A stretch of DNA of 6,578 nt from Actinomycetota bacterium (lineage in GTDB: Bacteria; Actinomycetota; Thermoleophilia; Gaiellales; Gaiellaceae), in contig JACCWU010000334.1 of assembly GCA_013697465.1 (NCBI GenBank), forward strand, positions 1 to 6,578. Reading direction: 5' to 3'. Under the pieces are notes generated by a model, which saw only the letters and a program-made list of their open reading frames with translations, had not been told where the DNA came from and ran no database searches. The position numbers and the translations under genes were made by a program. How positions within the stretch are numbered: the first letter of the stretch is position 1; each line of letters begins with the position of its first letter. Below, piece after piece: positions 4,822-6,578 of the stretch.

Positions 4822-5835
4822 GTGCCGCTCGTCGCCTGGATTCTCCTCGGAGCGCTCGCGGGCGCGCTCGCGCTGAGCGCTCTCCTCTACGTCGCGCTCC
4901 GCCGGTCGCGAGCACGTGCGGCCCGGACCGACGAGATCGTCGACACCGCTCGCAGGGCGATCCGCGCCGCGGCCGAGGAGGAGGGCGCAGCGCAGGCGGA
5001 GCAGCTTCGCGTCGCTATCTCGCGCGCGCACGCGGACTCGCTCTCGACGTACGCGACCGACCAGCGCCGTCTCTCGGACGAGCGCCGAGGCGAGCTCGCG
5101 GTCCGGGAGCGGGAGCTTTCCGACCGCCTGGCCGAGACGCTCGCCTCCGTCGAGCGGAGGGTCGAGGAGCGCCTGCGCTCCTGGGAAGCCGACCTCGAGC
5201 GAGCGCAACGCGCGCTCGAGGGCCAGGTATCCGCGCTCGAGCAGCACCAGCGACAGAGGATCGACGAGGTCGAATCCAGGCTCGAGGCGGAAGCGGCCGA
5301 GCTCGGCACGACCGCGGATCACCAGCGAGCAGCTGCGATTCGACTGCGCGAGGAGCTCGAGCACACGGCCAAGGACGCGCTTGCCGAGGCTCTCGACGAG
5401 CTGCAGTCGCAGGCCGCCGACCGCCGACGCGCGATCGAGGACATCGCCGATCGGCTTCGCCAGCGCGAGCAGGCGATGAACGAGCAGATCGACCGAGCCG
5501 AGAACGACGCGCGCTCACGGCTGGAGATCGCGTTCGCGGAGCTCGAACGGCGACAGGTCGAGCAGCTCGACCGCGCGGCGTCACGCGAGGTCGACCGGCT
5601 GAGCGAAGCGGGCGCGCTCGAGTTCGAAAATCGAATGCGGGCGATCCGCGAGGAGGCGGCCAGTCGCCTTCAGCAGGAGCTCGATCGGATGTCCGAGTCG
5701 TTCGCGAGGCGGGCGAACGTGCTCATCGCCGACCAGTTCCAGCAGGTCGCCGACGATGCGGCGCGACGGCTCGAGCAGCGGATCGACGAGGCGGCCCGGC
5801 GCTACGAGGCATCGCGCGCCTCGAGCGGGGACTGA
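4822..5835 (+). CDS. Membrane-anchored long coiled-coil protein of unknown function
   Basis: A 337-residue protein with a single N-terminal membrane helix (about residues 4-26, ending in ALRRSRARAAR) and then some 300 residues of charged, Glu/Arg/Ala/Leu-rich sequence. There is no proline after residue 2 and there is almost no glycine, the signature of a near-continuous alpha-helical coiled coil. The positive residues after the helix suggest the coil is cytoplasmic. The layout recalls the starts of RNase Y and RmuC, but neither the KH-HD domains of RNase Y nor the nuclease-like core of RmuC follows, and the gene ends cleanly with TGA. No enzyme motif is seen. The GTG start is supported by TAGCAT 6 bases upstream. 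It could be a scaffold, spacer or cell-envelope organiser; the function is unknown. Confidence 0.85.
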   Translation: MPLVAWILLGALAGALALSALLYVALRRSRARAARTDEIVDTARRAIRAAAEEEGAAQAEQLRVAISRAHADSLSTYATDQRRLSDERRGELAVRERELSDRLAETLASVERRVEERLRSWEADLERAQRALEGQVSALEQHQRQRIDEVESRLEAEAAELGTTADHQRAAAIRLREELEHTAKDALAEALDELQSQAADRRRAIEDIADRLRQREQAMNEQIDRAENDARSRLEIAFAELERRQVEQLDRAASREVDRLSEAGALEFENRMRAIREEAASRLQQELDRMSESFARRANVLIADQFQQVADDAARRLEQRIDEAARRYEASRASSGD

Positions 5836-5905
5836 TTCGCCGGCTCACGCAAGAGCCAACTACCGCGGGCAGGGAACGTCTCAGTGACAGCGAAAACGCA
5901 CGCGC
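5836..5905. other. Largest intergenic gap (70 bases), no clear signal
   Basis: This separates the coiled-coil gene from the 67-residue gene. It holds a short inverted repeat, GGCTC (5842-5846) and GAGCC (5853-5857) around a 6-base loop, without a T-run. No TANNNT is seen at leaderless distance from the ATG at 5906, and no Shine-Dalgarno site. A promoter must lie here or further upstream, but I cannot place it. Confidence 0.4.
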
Positions 5906-6109
5906 ATGGCCGAGACGACCGAGACACCCCTGTGGAACGAGAACGAGCCGGGAAAGGTGGAGAGCTGGCGTCTCCACATCCTCCTCGAGGCGGGCTACCC
6001 GGTTCACCTCGCCGAGCGTCTCGCCGTAAGTGAGGTCGATCTCCACGACGCCTGCGAGATCGTGAAGCGCGGCTGCGACCACACCACCGCCGCCGAGATC
6101 CTCCTCTAA
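5906..6109 (+). CDS. Small unknown protein (67 residues)
   Basis: A small, probably soluble and helical protein. After a polar lead (1-18) come WRLHILLEAGYPVHLAERLA (21-40), VDLHDACEIVKRGC (44-57) and TTAAEILL (60-67). The pattern of an AGYP turn, DLH and a closing GC followed by a helix looks like a short conserved domain of the kind seen in unnamed actinobacterial proteins; this is an impression, not a match I can name. Cys50 and Cys57 are the only cysteines and could pair or bind a ligand, although two alone give no clear metal site. It sits between the coiled-coil gene and xseA. The start is the only ATG that gives the domain a short lead, but no ribosome site or -10 box supports it. Confidence 0.75.
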   Translation: MAETTETPLWNENEPGKVESWRLHILLEAGYPVHLAERLAVSEVDLHDACEIVKRGCDHTTAAEILL

Positions 6110-6140
6110 GCACGTCGCTTCCGCCCGAAACCCCGGCGGT

Positions 6141-6153
6141 TACGCTGGGGACC
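6141..6153 (+). promoter_or_regulatory. Putative leaderless -10 element of xseA
   Basis: TACGCT (6141-6146) is followed by GGGGACC and then GTG at 6154. The 7-base spacing favours a leaderless transcript. GGGG could be read as a weak ribosome site, but it is only three bases from the start codon, too near. Confidence 0.58.
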
Positions 6154-6578
6154 GTGAAGATCGAGCCGGTGCTGTACGGGGAGCGGAAGGTCTACACCGT
6201 GTCCGCCTTCAACCGCGGCGTCGCGCTCTATCTCGGACGGCTTCCCACGATCTGGGTCGAGGGCGAGGTGCTCGAGCTAAAGCGCAACGCGGCTTGGGCC
6301 ACCGTCTTCCTCACGCTCAAGGACCCGCGCACCGGCGCGACGCTCAAGGCGACCATCGGCCGCGGGGCCTACGACCGGCTCGATCTCGGCCTGGAGGAAG
6401 GCGAGACCGTTCACGTCCAGGGCCGCGCAGAGCTGTACGAGGCGCGGGGCGAGCTCGGACTGCGCGCCACGGCGATCGAGCGGATCGGCCTCGGCGAGCA
6501 CCTCCTCGCGCTCGAACGGCTGAAGCGCCGGCTTGCAGGCGAAGGCCTCTTCGCTCGGGAGCGCAAGCGTCCGCTGCC
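6154..6578 (+). CDS. xseA: Exodeoxyribonuclease VII large subunit, N-terminal part (cut by right edge)
   Basis: The first 141 residues are visible, out of roughly 400-450 in the family. With XseB, XseA forms exonuclease VII, which degrades single-stranded DNA in both directions. The visible part is the N-terminal OB-fold DNA-binding domain: YTVSAFNRGVALYL (14-27), LPTIWVEGEVLELKR (30-44), ATVFLTLKDP (49-58), EEGETVHVQGRAELYEARGE (85-104), then the linker ERLKRRLAGEGLF (121-133) and the family's RKRPLP (136-141) at the edge. The catalytic domain lies outside. The GTG start is fixed by TACGCT 7 bases upstream and by the normal length of the N-terminal lead. xseB would be expected to follow beyond the window, as in many genomes. 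Confidence 0.95.
   Translation, partial: MKIEPVLYGERKVYTVSAFNRGVALYLGRLPTIWVEGEVLELKRNAAWATVFLTLKDPRTGATLKATIGRGAYDRLDLGLEEGETVHVQGRAELYEARGELGLRATAIERIGLGEHLLALERLKRRLAGEGLFARERKRPL

Noticed and set aside
4660..5364. Minus-strand frame of 234 codons antisense to the coiled-coil gene
   Set aside because: A mirror of the Glu/Arg/Leu repeats on the other strand, also crossing the end of the UbiA-like gene.
4822..5835. RNase Y or RmuC identity for the coiled-coil gene
   Set aside because: Only the membrane helix plus coil is shared. The KH, HD and RmuC core domains are absent before the stop codon.
5842..5857. Inverted repeat GGCTC/GAGCC with a 6-base loop after the coiled-coil gene
   Set aside because: Five base pairs without a T-tract; such repeats are frequent by chance in GC-rich DNA.
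5723..6082. Minus-strand frame of 119 codons across the gap and the 67-residue gene
   Set aside because: The plus-strand 67-residue protein has a coherent domain-like pattern; this frame has an Arg/Pro-rich tail and no start signal.
6121..6139. Inverted repeat CCGCC/GGCGG before xseA
   Set aside because: Short stem with a 9-base loop directly upstream of the -10 box. No riboswitch or terminator features could be supported.

Overview
The window is GC-rich chromosomal DNA carrying ten genes, two of them cut by the window edges. It looks like an actinobacterium, probably a deep-branching one of the Thermoleophilia kind. That placement is inference from four things: the Arg/Ala/Glu-rich proteins, frequent GTG starts, a menaquinone-type UbiE methyltransferase, and leaderless starts with a TANNNT hexamer 6 to 9 bases before the start codon. 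No tRNA, rRNA, CRISPR array, insertion sequence or phage gene is visible. Base composition looks even throughout, so this reads as core chromosome rather than an island.

Layout. At the left edge, on the minus strand, is the N-terminal half of a 4-hydroxyphenylpyruvate dioxygenase (hppD, 1-483). It is preceded by an EamA/DMT-type transporter (494-1381). A 55-base divergent gap leads to a plus-strand pair: a 92-residue unknown protein (1437-1715) overlaps by 4 bases a FabL-type enoyl-ACP reductase (1712-2452). Converging on fabL across only 18 bases are two minus-strand unknowns, of 185 residues (2780-3337) and 99 residues (2471-2770). Diverging from the 185-residue gene across only 18 bases is a second plus-strand pair: a UbiE/MenG-type methyltransferase (3356-4060) overlapping by 4 bases a small UbiA-like membrane protein (4057-4785). 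Then come a membrane-anchored, almost wholly coiled-coil protein (4822-5835), a 67-residue unknown (5906-6109), and the start of xseA, the large subunit of exonuclease VII (6154 to the right edge).

How they may work together. The translationally coupled methyltransferase and UbiA-like gene point to lipoquinone or prenyl-lipid metabolism at the membrane. FabL would serve the reductive step of fatty-acid elongation. HppD belongs to tyrosine breakdown, and the adjacent exporter-like gene could handle a related metabolite, though nothing in its sequence shows the substrate. The remaining genes have no visible functional link.

The strongest pattern is regulatory. Seven of the eight genes that begin a transcription unit with a recognisable start have TANNNT 6 to 9 bases upstream of ATG or GTG, with no usable Shine-Dalgarno site. 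The two 4-base overlapped genes lack it, as expected for coupled genes. In two cases the TAG stop of the upstream gene is itself the first half of the next gene's -10 box. I found no convincing defence, mobile or otherwise exotic system.

There is no geneless stretch over 300 bases; the largest gap is 70 bases (5836-5905).
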